This document shows, one piece after another, positions 21,452 to 29,679 of a stretch of DNA of 64,000 nt. How positions within the stretch are numbered: the first letter of the stretch is position 1; each line of letters starts with the position of its first letter. The position numbers and the translations under genes are program-made. Under the pieces are notes generated by a model. That model saw only the letters and a list, made by a program, of their open reading frames with translations, made no database searches and was not told the DNA's origin. Source of the stretch: Achromobacter sp. ASV32 (lineage in GTDB: Bacteria > Pseudomonadota > Gammaproteobacteria > Burkholderiales > Burkholderiaceae_B); assembly GCF_016428805.1 (NCBI RefSeq), contig NZ_JAELTJ010000007.1, forward strand, positions 34,466 to 98,465, written 5' to 3'.

Positions 21452-22945
21452 ATGACCCCTAGCCGCCGCCGTGCCCTGGTGCTTGCCGTCAACCTGGGCA
21501 GCTTCATCACCATCCTGGACATCAGCATCGTCAACGTGGCGCTGCCCACCATGCAGGCCGCGCTGCGCATCGACATGGCCGGCCTGCAATGGGTGGTCGA
21601 CGCCTACGCCCTGTTCCTGTCGGCCTTCATGCTGTCGGCCGGCCCGCTGGGCGACCGTTACGGCCGCAAGCGCTCGTGGCTGGCGGGCGTGCTGCTGTTC
21701 ACCGTGGGCTCGGCGCTCTGCGGCCTGGCCGGCAACCTGCCGATGCTGCTGATCGGCCGCGCCGTGCAGGGCGTGGCCGGCGCCCTGCTGATACCGGGCG
21801 CGCTGTCGTTGCTGACGCAGGCCTTCCCCGACGCCCGCGAGCGCGCCCAGGCCATCGGCGTCTGGGCTTCGTGCAATGCCATTTCGCTGATCGTGGGGCC
21901 CATGCTGGGCGGCCTGCTGGTGGCGCATTTCAGTTGGCAGAGCATCTTCCTGATCAATCTGCCGGTCGGCGCGCTGGCGATTGGGCTCGGTCTGTGGAGC
22001 ATCCAGGAAAGCGCGCATCCCGAGCACGCCGCGTTCGACCCCGCCGGACAGGCGCTCAGCGTGGTGTGGCTGGGCGCGTTGACCTACGGCCTGATCGCTG
22101 CCGGCGAGCATGGCTGGCAAGCGCGCGAGGCCGTGACGGCGCTGACCGTAGCCGGCGTGGGGCTGATCGCCTTCCTGTGGGTCGAACGCACGGTGGCGCG
22201 CCCCATCCTGCCGTTGGGCCTGTTTCGCGATGCGGGCTTCGCGGTCACCAACTTCGCGTCCTTCGTGCTGGGCTTCGGCGGTTACAGCAGCCTGTTCTTT
22301 TTCTCGCTGTATCTGCAGCACGTGCAGGGCTTGTCGCCCCTGGCCGCGGGCGGGCAGCTGGCGCCGCAGTTCGTGGCGGCCGGATTGATGTCGACCCTGT
22401 TTGGCCGTTTGAACGTCCGCTTCGGCCTGCCGCGGCTGATGATCGTCGGCTACGGCCTGATCGGCGCGGCCATGCTGGGCATGATGCGCTTTGAAGCCCA
22501 CACGCCCTTTGCCGTGTCGGGTTCGCTGATGGTGGCGCTGGGCCTGGGCATGGGGCTGGCCGTGCCCTCGACCAGCATGGCCGTCATGGCGACAGTGCCG
22601 CGCGAACGCTCGGGCATGGCGTCGGCCACCATGAACGCCCTGCGCCAGACCGGCATGACCATCGGCATCGCACTGCTGGGCGCGCTGATGAGCGGACGCG
22701 CGGTCGACACGATGACCGCGGCGCTCACGCGGCTGGGCCAGGATGATGCGGCGGCCGTGGCGCGCGCCGCCATCACGCAGCACGTGCTGCCCGCGCAGCC
22801 GCCGGTCGTGGCCACGCTGTTCGCCGACGCGCTGGCAAGCGGCTTGCATGCCGCCATGGCGGGGGCCGGTGCGATGTCGCTGCTGGCCGCGGTGCTGCTG
22901 TTGATGGTCACACGCGGGGCGCGGCCAGTGCTGCACGCGGCATGA
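21452..22945 (+). CDS. MFS exporter, DHA2 (EmrB/QacA) 14-TM family
   Basis: A 497-residue inner-membrane drug:H+ antiporter-type protein. It has the DHA2 motif around LDISIVNVALPTMQ in the first helix, the loop 2-3 motif GPLGDRYGRKRSW, and motif C-like GPMLGGLL in helix 5. Length and hydrophobicity fit fourteen helices. It is divergent from the TetR gene at 21328 and has a TetR-type operator just upstream, so it is probably induced by its own substrate. The substrate is unknown. Confidence 0.9.
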   Translation: MTPSRRRALVLAVNLGSFITILDISIVNVALPTMQAALRIDMAGLQWVVDAYALFLSAFMLSAGPLGDRYGRKRSWLAGVLLFTVGSALCGLAGNLPMLLIGRAVQGVAGALLIPGALSLLTQAFPDARERAQAIGVWASCNAISLIVGPMLGGLLVAHFSWQSIFLINLPVGALAIGLGLWSIQESAHPEHAAFDPAGQALSVVWLGALTYGLIAAGEHGWQAREAVTALTVAGVGLIAFLWVERTVARPILPLGLFRDAGFAVTNFASFVLGFGGYSSLFFFSLYLQHVQGLSPLAAGGQLAPQFVAAGLMSTLFGRLNVRFGLPRLMIVGYGLIGAAMLGMMRFEAHTPFAVSGSLMVALGLGMGLAVPSTSMAVMATVPRERSGMASATMNALRQTGMTIGIALLGALMSGRAVDTMTAALTRLGQDDAAAVARAAITQHVLPAQPPVVATLFADALASGLHAAMAGAGAMSLLAAVLLLMVTRGARPVLHAA

Positions 22946-23093
22946 CTTGAAGGTGAATTCCAGCGCCCGGAATTCCAGCGAGCGGAATCAAACGGCACGA
23001 TGTTCAAGCATCCGTAAAAAACGCGACCAGGGGCTGTCGCTCGGGTAAGATTTCCGTCCAATAACAGGTTAACAACCGCGAGGAGACAGCCCC

Positions 23094-24482
23094 ATGAAGC
23101 ACCGCAAAACCTTGTTCCGCCTGGCCCCGCTGGCCCTGGCCGCGCACCTGGCCCTGAGCGGCCCGGCCGCCGCGCAAAGCGCGCCCGGCACCCAAGGGCC
23201 GCTGCAGCCCGCGCCCGACGCGGCGCTGGCCGCGCAGATCGACCAGCGCGCCAAAGCCATCGAAGACAAGCTCATCGCCTGGCGCCGCGACATCCATCAA
23301 CACCCCGAACTCGGCAACCAGGAAAACCGCACGTCCAAGCTGGTGGCCGATCACCTGCGCGCGCTGGGTATGGAAGTGAAGACCGGCGTGGCCGGTACCG
23401 GCGTGGTCGCGCTGCTCAAGGGCGGCAAGCCCGGTCCGGTCGTGGCGCTGCGCGCCGACATGGACGCGTTGCCGGTGAAGGAACAGGTTGACGTGCCATT
23501 CGCCTCCAAGGCCAAGGGCACCTACCTTGGCAAGGAAGTGGATGTGATGCACGCCTGCGGCCACGATGCCCACACCGCCATCCTGATGGCCACCGCCGAA
23601 GTGCTGGCCGGCATGAAGGACCAGTTGCCCGGCAGCGTCAAGTTCATCTTCCAGCCCGCCGAGGAAAGCCCGGCCGACTTCGAACCGGATGGCAAGAAGA
23701 TCTGGGGCGCCAAGATGATGGTGCAGGAAGGCGTGCTGGAAAATCCCAAGGTCGATGCGATCTTCGGCCTGCACGTGTCCAGCAGCTATCCGGTGGACAA
23801 GCTGTCATGGCGCAGCGGCCCGGCGATGGCGGCGGCCGACCAGTTCTGGATCGACGTCACCGGCAAGCAGACCCACGGCGCGCGCCCCTGGTCGGGCATC
23901 GACCCCATCGTGGTCAGCTCGCAGATCATCCTGGGCCTGCAGACCATTCCCAGCCGCCAGATCAACAGCATGCTGGAGCCGGCCGTCATCACCGTGGGCG
24001 CGATCCACGGCGGCAACCGCATGAACATCGTGCCGGACAACGTCGCCATGACGGGCACCATCCGCACGTATGACGAAGGCATGAAGAAAGACATCCACCA
24101 GCGCATCGAACGCACGGCCTCGATGATCGCGCAAAGCGCGGGCGCCAAGGCCGACGTACGGGTGGTCGAGCTGTACAACGCCACCGTCAACAACCCCGCG
24201 CTGACCGAGGAAATGGGTCCGACCCTGCGGCGCGTGGCCGGCGAAGGCAACTACGGCCTGCAACCCAAGTCGACCGCATCGGAAGACTTTTCCTTCTATC
24301 AGGAAAAAGTGCCGGGCATGTTCTTCTACCTGGGCGTGACGCCCAAGGGCACCGACCCGGAAACCGCCGCGCCCAACCACTCGCCGCGCTTCTATGTGGA
24401 CGAATCGGGCCTGATCAACGGCGTGCGCGCGTTGTCGAACCTGACCGTCGATTACATGGCCCGCGCCAGGCAGGGCAGCTAG
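23094..24482 (+). CDS. Secreted M20 amidohydrolase (N-acyl amino acid/hippurate type)
   Basis: The 462-residue protein has a signal peptide (LAPLALAAHLALSGPAAAQS) and an M20D peptidase domain. WRRDIHQHPELGNQE opens the domain; ALRADMDALPV and MHACGHDAHTAILM carry the metal-binding Asp/His and Cys-Gly-His-Asp cluster; FQPAEESP has the catalytic Glu. Such enzymes remove an acyl group from N-acyl amino acids. Export to the periplasm is unusual for the family. It lies upstream of a Bug receptor gene on the same strand and may supply its ligand. Confidence 0.9.
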   Translation: MKHRKTLFRLAPLALAAHLALSGPAAAQSAPGTQGPLQPAPDAALAAQIDQRAKAIEDKLIAWRRDIHQHPELGNQENRTSKLVADHLRALGMEVKTGVAGTGVVALLKGGKPGPVVALRADMDALPVKEQVDVPFASKAKGTYLGKEVDVMHACGHDAHTAILMATAEVLAGMKDQLPGSVKFIFQPAEESPADFEPDGKKIWGAKMMVQEGVLENPKVDAIFGLHVSSSYPVDKLSWRSGPAMAAADQFWIDVTGKQTHGARPWSGIDPIVVSSQIILGLQTIPSRQINSMLEPAVITVGAIHGGNRMNIVPDNVAMTGTIRTYDEGMKKDIHQRIERTASMIAQSAGAKADVRVVELYNATVNNPALTEEMGPTLRRVAGEGNYGLQPKSTASEDFSFYQEKVPGMFFYLGVTPKGTDPETAAPNHSPRFYVDESGLINGVRALSNLTVDYMARARQGS

Positions 24483-24490
24483 GGCCTGCG

Positions 24491-24512
24491 GGCCTGCCCG
24501 CTGCGGCAGGCC
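24491..24512 (+). terminator. Hairpin after the M20 amidohydrolase gene
   Basis: GGCCTGCC (24491-24498), loop CGCTGC, GGCAGGCC (24505-24512) forms a perfect 8-bp stem 8 bp after the stop. There is no U-tract. Confidence 0.4.
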
Positions 24513-24594
24513 CCGGCCGCGCACGTCCGAGGCGTACGTTCCAGCCCGCCCGCGCCTGGTGCGCGGCGGGCATAAGCAAACCGCCATAAAGTCT

Positions 24595-24623
24595 TTGTGG
24601 GACGCCGCGCGGTTTCCTACAGT
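24595..24623 (+). promoter_or_regulatory. Possible sigma70 promoter for the Bug-BMP genes
   Basis: TTGTGG (24595-24600) and TACAGT (24618-24623) are spaced 17 bp apart, 33 bp before the Bug start at 24656. The match to consensus is moderate. Confidence 0.4.
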
Positions 24624-24655
24624 ACGGCCCTTTGCCGCCCAAGAACCGTACCGCC

Positions 24656-25633
24656 ATGCCGATCTCCCGACGCCGACTCCTGCTTGCCAGCGCGCTGGTA
24701 TTGCCGCTTGCGCGGCCCCGCGCCGCGCGCGCCGCCGCGTGGCCCGAACGCCCCATCCGGCTGGTGGTGACCTTTCCGCCGGGCGGCGCCAGCGACATCG
24801 CCGCGCGCCTCCTCGCGCCCCGCCTGGCCGAGTTGCTGGGCCAGCCCATCGTGATCGAGAACCGCCCGGGCGCCGGCTCCACGCTGGGCGCCGCGCAAGT
24901 GGCGCAGGCCCCGGCCGACGGCTACACGCTGCTGATGTCGAATTCGGCGCCCCTGTCGATCTCGCCCGCGCTGATGCCACAGCACAGCTACGACCCGCTG
25001 ACCAGCTTTCGCCACGTCGCCTACATCGGCGCGGTGCCGACCGCCTTCGTGGTGCATCCGTCGGTGCCCGCCGAGACCTTCGCGCAACTGACCGACTGGA
25101 TCAAGGCCCAGCCCGAGCCGGTGCAGTACGGCAGCGGCGGCCTGGCGTCGGTGGGGCAGATCGTGGGCGAGCTGTATGCGCGCCAGGCCGGCGCGCCGCT
25201 GCAGCACATCCCGTACAAAGGCTCGGGCGCCATGCGCAACGACCTGCTGGGCGGACAGATCCGCGTCGCGGTGGACGCACTGCCGCAGAACCTGCCGTTC
25301 CTGCGCACCGGCCAGTTGCGGCTGCTGGCGGTCACCACGCAGCAACGCGTGCCGCAGGCGCCCGCGATCCCCGCGGTGGGCGAACTGGGCTATCCGGGCC
25401 TGGTGGCCGAGAACTTCATCGGCTTGTCGGCGCCGGCCGGCCTGTCCGACGCCATCAGCCAGCCATTGCACGCCGCGGTGACGCAGGCACTGCAAGCGCC
25501 CGACCTGCGCGCCAAGCTGGAAGGCCAGGGTTTCGTGCTGGCGGAAAAAACACCCAGCGAATTCACCGACTTCGTGCGCCGCCAGGCCGATGCCTGGGGG
25601 CCGGTGGTGCGGGCAACGGGAGCCAGCCTGTGA
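24656..25633 (+). CDS. Bug family substrate-binding protein
   Basis: A 325-residue receptor with a twin-arginine-like start (MPISRRRLLLASALVLPLA), so export by Tat is possible, followed by WPERPIRLVVTFPPGGASDIAARLLAP, the Bug ligand loop. IVIENRPGAGSTLGAAQVAQAPADGYT and IPYKGSGAMRNDLLGGQI are further family motifs. The ATG at 24656 is chosen over the upstream in-frame ATG because it begins the signal sequence. Its stop overlaps the GTG start of the BMP-like gene (GTGA), so the two are translationally coupled. No TctAB genes are present nearby. Confidence 0.9.
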   Translation: MPISRRRLLLASALVLPLARPRAARAAAWPERPIRLVVTFPPGGASDIAARLLAPRLAELLGQPIVIENRPGAGSTLGAAQVAQAPADGYTLLMSNSAPLSISPALMPQHSYDPLTSFRHVAYIGAVPTAFVVHPSVPAETFAQLTDWIKAQPEPVQYGSGGLASVGQIVGELYARQAGAPLQHIPYKGSGAMRNDLLGGQIRVAVDALPQNLPFLRTGQLRLLAVTTQQRVPQAPAIPAVGELGYPGLVAENFIGLSAPAGLSDAISQPLHAAVTQALQAPDLRAKLEGQGFVLAEKTPSEFTDFVRRQADAWGPVVRATGASL

Positions 25634-26553
25634 GCGCGCGCCGCGTGCTGGTGCTGTTCGGCCACCCCGGCCGCGGCGGCTTCAACGAGGCCGCCATCGA
25701 TGGCGCCGCGCGCGCCGCCCGGGCCGGCCATGCCCTGCAGGTGGAATGGATCGCGGACAGCGATCCGGATGCGCGCGCCGCGCGCCTGGCGGCGCTGTGC
25801 GCCGCGGGCCCCGATCTGGTCATCGTGCACGGCGGCCAGGGCGACGTGCCGGTGGCCCAGGTGGCGCCGCGCTTTGCGCGCACGCAATTCGCCATCACCC
25901 AGGGCAGCCATCACGCCGCCAACGTGGCCTCGTATGAAATCCTGCAGGAACACAGCGCCTTCCTGGCCGGCGTGCTGGCGGGGCTGCGCGGCGGCGCCGC
26001 GCACCTGTCCGGCGAACGCGTGCGGCCCGGGCTGAAGGGCCGCGCGGCCTACGCCGACGGCGTGCGCCGGGTGCGCGGCCACGATCCGCTGACGGGTTTT
26101 TGCGGCAACCAGCACGATCCCGCGCTGGCCGGCGCGTGGACCGAAGCGCTGGCGGCCCGCGGCGCCCACGTGGTGTTCGCAATGATGGACGGCGGCCGCG
26201 ACGGCATCACCGATGCCTGCCGCCGCCACGGCCTGCGCCAGATCGGCAACGTGCTCGATTGGGTGGCGCGCGACCCGGCGGTGTTCCTGGCGTCGGCGCT
26301 GGCCGATTCGGGCCTGTGCGTCGAACGCGCCGCCGCCGATCACGCCGCCGGCGCCTTGCGGGTAGGCGCCGTGACGCATTTCGGCCTGGAAGCCGGCGCG
26401 TCGCTGCGGCTGGTGCTGGGCGCGGATGTCAGCGCCGAAGAACGGCGCCTCCTGGATGACTGGTCGGCCCGCCTGGTGCGCGGCCAGGTGCAGGTCGCGA
26501 CCGCTTACACGGGACCGGAATTCGCGTTGGAAAGCGCAAACCCCGCGTGGTAG
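25630..26553 (+). CDS. BMP/PnrA-like protein without signal peptide
   Basis: The 307-residue frame begins at GTG 25630, overlapping the Bug stop (GTGA). The product resembles basic membrane protein/PnrA binding proteins: LVIVHGGQGDVPVAQVAPRF, FAITQGSHHAANVASYE with HSAFLAGVLAG, AYADGVRR and FAMMDGGRDGITDACRR are in family order. It opens directly with the first beta strand (RRVLVLFGHPG) and has no signal peptide or lipobox, so it should be cytoplasmic, perhaps a sensor or enzyme rather than a transport receptor. Its last 49 bp overlap the convergent GNAT gene. Confidence 0.75.
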   Translation: MSARRVLVLFGHPGRGGFNEAAIDGAARAARAGHALQVEWIADSDPDARAARLAALCAAGPDLVIVHGGQGDVPVAQVAPRFARTQFAITQGSHHAANVASYEILQEHSAFLAGVLAGLRGGAAHLSGERVRPGLKGRAAYADGVRRVRGHDPLTGFCGNQHDPALAGAWTEALAARGAHVVFAMMDGGRDGITDACRRHGLRQIGNVLDWVARDPAVFLASALADSGLCVERAAADHAAGALRVGAVTHFGLEAGASLRLVLGADVSAEERRLLDDWSARLVRGQVQVATAYTGPEFALESANPAW

Positions 26554-27020
26554 TCCACCCGCCCCCGGGCGGGCCGCGTGAACACCTGCGCCATGAAGTA
26601 TTCCGGCGGCACGCCGGGATAGGTCAGCGCCGGCGTGGTCTCGAAACCGAAGCGTTGGTAATAGGCGGGATCGCCCATCACCACACAGCCGGCCGCGCCC
26701 CGCGCCTGCAATTGATCCAGCCCCGCCTGGATCAAGGCCGCGCCGATGCCGCGGCCCTGCATTGCCGGCAGCACCGCCACCGGCCCCAGGCCGTACCAAT
26801 CGGTGGAACCGTCGCTGATGACAACCGGAGAGAACGCGATGTGACCCACGGCGCGGCCATCCTCGTGCGCCACCAGCGACAGCGTCAGCGCCCCGGCCGC
26901 GCGCAACGCGTTGATGATGGCGCCCTCGGTCTGCTGGCTGTGCGGATGATCGCGGAACGCTTCCTGGGTCAACGCAAAGATGGCGTGGATGTCGGCGGGG
27001 GTTTCGGCGCAAATGCGCAT
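26505..27020 (-). CDS. YhbS-like GNAT acetyltransferase
   Basis: The 171-residue protein matches the YhbS type of GNAT: MRICAETPADIHAIFALTQEAF at the start, GLGPVAVLPAMQGRGIGAALI for acetyl-CoA binding, and VVMGDPAYYQRFGFE. The ATG at 27020 has AAGGAG about 8 bp upstream, so the longer open frame to 27335 is not used. Its 3' end overlaps the convergent BMP-like gene by 49 bp. The substrate is unknown. Confidence 0.88.
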   Translation of the reverse strand: MRICAETPADIHAIFALTQEAFRDHPHSQQTEGAIINALRAAGALTLSLVAHEDGRAVGHIAFSPVVISDGSTDWYGLGPVAVLPAMQGRGIGAALIQAGLDQLQARGAAGCVVMGDPAYYQRFGFETTPALTYPGVPPEYFMAQVFTRPARGRVDYHAGFALSNANSGPV

Positions 27021-27078
27021 GGCCCTGCTCCTTGCAATGGGTCGCGTGATGCAAAGCGTGAGTTTACGCGGCGCCTCA

Positions 27079-27107
27079 TTGACGCCCGCCCGCCCCCTCG
27101 CTACAGT
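27079..27107 (+). promoter_or_regulatory. Sigma70-type promoter of the aspartate dehydrogenase-like gene
   Basis: TTGACG (27079-27084) and TACAGT (27102-27107) are separated by 17 bp, about 90 bp before the ATG at 27197. The -35 element matches consensus at five of six positions. Confidence 0.6.
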
Positions 27108-27196
27108 GACCGCCGACCCCTGGCTGGGCGGCACGCCGCCCGCAAGCCGAGCCTTCGACTCCCGCGGTTCGCCGCGACTTTCATCCGGAATCCTCC

Positions 27197-28000
27197 ATGA
27201 ACAGCTACCGCGTCGGCATCGCCGGCTTCGGCGCCATCGGCCAGGCCGTGGCGCAATCCCTGGACGCCGGCCTGCCCGGCCTGACCCTGGCCGCCGTGGC
27301 CGTGCGCGACCCCAAGGCCGCGCCCGCCGTGGCATGGCGGCAAGCCGCCCCCGCCTTCACCACCATCGGCGAGCTGGCCGAGCACTGCGACGTGGTGGTG
27401 GAATGCGCGCCCGCCGCGGTGTTTCGTGAACTGGCCGAACCGGTGCTCAAGGCCGGCAAGAAGCTGGTGGTGCTGAGCTCGGGCGCGCTGCTGCGCCACG
27501 ATGACCTGATCGAACTGGCGCGCCGCCACCATGGCCAGATCCTGGTGCCGTCCGGCGCCATCCTGGGCCTGGACGCCATCACGGCCGCCGCCGAAGGCGT
27601 CATCCACTCGGTCACCATGATCACCCGCAAGCCCGTGCGCGGCCTGCTGGGCGCGCCGTACCTGGTCGACAACAACATCGATATCGCCGACATCACCGAA
27701 CCGCGCCTGATCTTCCGCGGCTCGCCGCGCGAAGCCGCGGTGGGCTTCCCGGCCAACCTGAACGTCGCGGTCAGCGTGTCGCTGGCCGGCATCGGCCCGG
27801 ACCGCACCACGCTGGAGATCTGGGCGGACCCGTCGCTGGAACGCAATATCCACCGCGTCGAAGTGACGTCCGACTCGGCCTCTTTCTCGATGGAAATCCA
27901 GAACATCCCGTCGGCCAACCCCAAGACCGGCCGCATCACCGCGCAAAGCGTGATCGCAGTGCTGCGCAAGCTGACGGGGCCGCTGCGCGTGGGCACCTGA
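27197..28000 (+). CDS. Aspartate dehydrogenase-like NAD(P)-dependent oxidoreductase
   Basis: A 267-residue protein of the NadX/L-aspartate dehydrogenase family. The N-terminal Rossmann motif is GIAGFGAIGQAVA; LSSGALL, VPSGAILGLDAI, GFPANLNVAVSVSLAG and NPKTGRITAQSVIAVLR are family motifs in order. Such enzymes convert L-aspartate to oxaloacetate or iminoaspartate. There is no nadA or nadC here, so NAD synthesis is not supported; the Bug/BMP/amidohydrolase context suggests catabolism of an amino acid or derivative. Confidence 0.85.
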   Translation: MNSYRVGIAGFGAIGQAVAQSLDAGLPGLTLAAVAVRDPKAAPAVAWRQAAPAFTTIGELAEHCDVVVECAPAAVFRELAEPVLKAGKKLVVLSSGALLRHDDLIELARRHHGQILVPSGAILGLDAITAAAEGVIHSVTMITRKPVRGLLGAPYLVDNNIDIADITEPRLIFRGSPREAAVGFPANLNVAVSVSLAGIGPDRTTLEIWADPSLERNIHRVEVTSDSASFSMEIQNIPSANPKTGRITAQSVIAVLRKLTGPLRVGT

Positions 28001-28041
28001 AGGGGCTGGCGCGGCGCTGGCGGGTTACCCGCCGCCTCCGC

Positions 28042-28070
28042 TTGAATATGTTGATATTCGACGCTATAAC
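28042..28070 (+). promoter_or_regulatory. hipBA promoter
   Basis: TTGAAT (28042-28047) and TATAAC (28065-28070) are 17 bp apart, each matching consensus at four or five of six positions. The -10 lies inside the left arm of the operator palindrome. Confidence 0.65.
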
Positions 28071-28100
28071 ACCGAAATAAAGATTTTTCGGTGTTATAGC
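28063..28100. promoter_or_regulatory. HipB operator palindrome
   Basis: A perfect 15-bp inverted repeat: GCTATAACACCGAAA at 28063-28077 and its reverse complement at 28086-28100, with an 8-bp spacer. It covers the -10 element, the predicted start site and the whole leader, ending 1 bp before the hipB ATG. The 8-bp spacer equals that of the known E. coli HipB operator. Autorepression by HipB is a strong inference. Confidence 0.8.
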
Positions 28101-28101
28101 A

Positions 28102-28398
28102 ATGAGCCAGTCCCCTAAGCTTCCCTCGGCCGTCAACTACCGCCTGGCGCTTTTTGCACGGCGGCTGCGCGATGCCCGCAAGCAGCGCCGCTGGACACAG
28201 GAGCGCCTGGCCAAAGTCGCGGGTATCGGGGTGTCCACGGTTCGCGCCATTGAACATGGCGAATCCGCAACCGCCATCGGCAACTATCTCGCCATGCTGT
28301 GGGCGCTTGATCTGGACGCCCAGTTCGACAACCTGCTGGCTTCAGACAATGTCAGCACTGCCGCCACGGCGCCTCCCAAGCTGAACAACAATTTTTGA
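28102..28398 (+). CDS. hipB: HipB-like antitoxin, XRE family
   Basis: The 98-residue protein contains one XRE HTH domain (LARRLRDARKQRRWTQERLAKVAGIG in segments, then VSTVRAIEHGE) followed by the short HipB-type tail ALDLDAQFDNLLA and a polar end. It would bind the palindrome just upstream and inhibit HipA. There is no separate Shine-Dalgarno: the operator's right arm abuts the ATG, so the leader could fold into the same hairpin. The HipA gene starts 12 bp after its stop. Confidence 0.88.
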   Translation: MSQSPKLPSAVNYRLALFARRLRDARKQRRWTQERLAKVAGIGVSTVRAIEHGESATAIGNYLAMLWALDLDAQFDNLLASDNVSTAATAPPKLNNNF

Positions 28399-28410
28399 GG
28401 ACAGGCGGCC

Positions 28411-29667
28411 ATGGCGCGCTCGTTATATGTTTGGACCTATCTGCCAGGCCAGCCCGAGCCCGTCGTCGCCGGCCTGTTCCAGCACACCGAAGTCACATCC
28501 ACGCGCGGCACCGGCAGCTTCGTCTATGGCGCCTCGTACCTGGCCAGGCCGGACGCTGTTGCGCTCTGCCCCGCTGTGCCGCTAGGCGACATTCAGTACA
28601 ACACCAACGCGAACGGCGGCTACTTCGGATTTTTGCTGGACGCGGGTCCGGACTCCTGGGGACGCGCGCTCGTTGACCGGCTCTATGGTGCGCAGGACGC
28701 GCTGGGCTATCTACGACTTTCCGACGGTGGCGTACGCACCGGGGCCTTGCTCTTCAGCGAATCATCCACCACCGTGAATGACGCGGTCTGGCTAGCCTCC
28801 GTTGCCGAATTGGACGACATCCAGCACGCTGCGGAGGCGCTCGAACGGGGCCAGCCGTTGGCGCCCGATGCCGAACTGCTGCTTCGGCCCGCGCTGTCGC
28901 TCGGCGGCGCACGGCCAAAGTGTTCGGTATTGGCAGATCGCAGGATCTGGATCGCAAAATTTGCATCAAGCAAGGATTCCCCCGCATTGCCCGACATCGC
29001 ACGCCAGGAGCATGCGATGTATCTGCTGGCGGCAAGCGCCGGCATCAACGTCCCGAACTGCCGCCTCATCGAGGTCGGGGGCCGTGCCGTCTTTCTAACT
29101 GAACGCTTCGATGTCTCGACACTATCCAACGGCGCGTTCGGCCGATTGCGCTATGCGTCCGCGCGCAGCGCGCTCGAAGCGCCGGATATTCCTCCATCCC
29201 CCCACGGCAGCTATCCCGGTCTGGCTCGCCAGATGTCGAAGTGGAGCGAACATCCCGACGCCGATCGCAGACAGCTGTTCCGCCGCCTGATTTTCAATAT
29301 CGCGACTTCCAATACCGACGATCACGAGCTCAATCACGGTTTCGTGGATGGCCCCGACGTCACCTGGGTCGACACCCTGCAACTGGCGCCGGCATTCGAC
29401 CTTGTGCCCTCCGTGATCACCAACGACCGCATTTACCAGGGCATGCTGGTAGGCGACGACGGCGCGGTTTCCAGTTTCCACAATGCCGTCACATCCGCGC
29501 CGCAGTTCGGGCTGTCGGAAGCGCGCGCCTGGGATATCGTGCAGGAAGTGACGCAGATCGTCAGTGACCGTTGGCGGGATGCGCTGCAATCGTCGGGGGT
29601 GGACCGCAATGGCTGTGCAAGACTTGAGCGAGCCTTTCTACGGCATGCGCCCCCGCCCCCCCGCTGA
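28411..29667 (+). CDS. hipA: HipA-like serine/threonine kinase toxin
   Basis: The 418-residue protein follows the HipA plan: an N-terminal subdomain (YVWTYLPGQPEPVVAG to YFGFLLDAGPDSWGR), the ATP-binding part SLGGARPKCSVL with WIAKFASSKD, and FLTERFD. The catalytic segment LIFNIATSNTDDHELNHGF carries the expected N-x-D-D-H arrangement, and LAPAFDLVPS supplies the metal-binding aspartate, so it looks active. HipA kinases phosphorylate aminoacyl-tRNA synthetases or related targets and halt growth; the target here is unknown. GAGG lies about 12 bp before the ATG. Confidence 0.88.
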   Translation: MARSLYVWTYLPGQPEPVVAGLFQHTEVTSTRGTGSFVYGASYLARPDAVALCPAVPLGDIQYNTNANGGYFGFLLDAGPDSWGRALVDRLYGAQDALGYLRLSDGGVRTGALLFSESSTTVNDAVWLASVAELDDIQHAAEALERGQPLAPDAELLLRPALSLGGARPKCSVLADRRIWIAKFASSKDSPALPDIARQEHAMYLLAASAGINVPNCRLIEVGGRAVFLTERFDVSTLSNGAFGRLRYASARSALEAPDIPPSPHGSYPGLARQMSKWSEHPDADRRQLFRRLIFNIATSNTDDHELNHGFVDGPDVTWVDTLQLAPAFDLVPSVITNDRIYQGMLVGDDGAVSSFHNAVTSAPQFGLSEARAWDIVQEVTQIVSDRWRDALQSSGVDRNGCARLERAFLRHAPPPPR

Positions 29668-29679
29668 CCAGGCGCCAAC

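Noticed and set aside
24559..26553. A single 664-codon plus-strand frame
   Set aside because: The first two thirds are an out-of-frame shadow of the Bug gene; only the part from GTG 25630 has BMP-like motifs.
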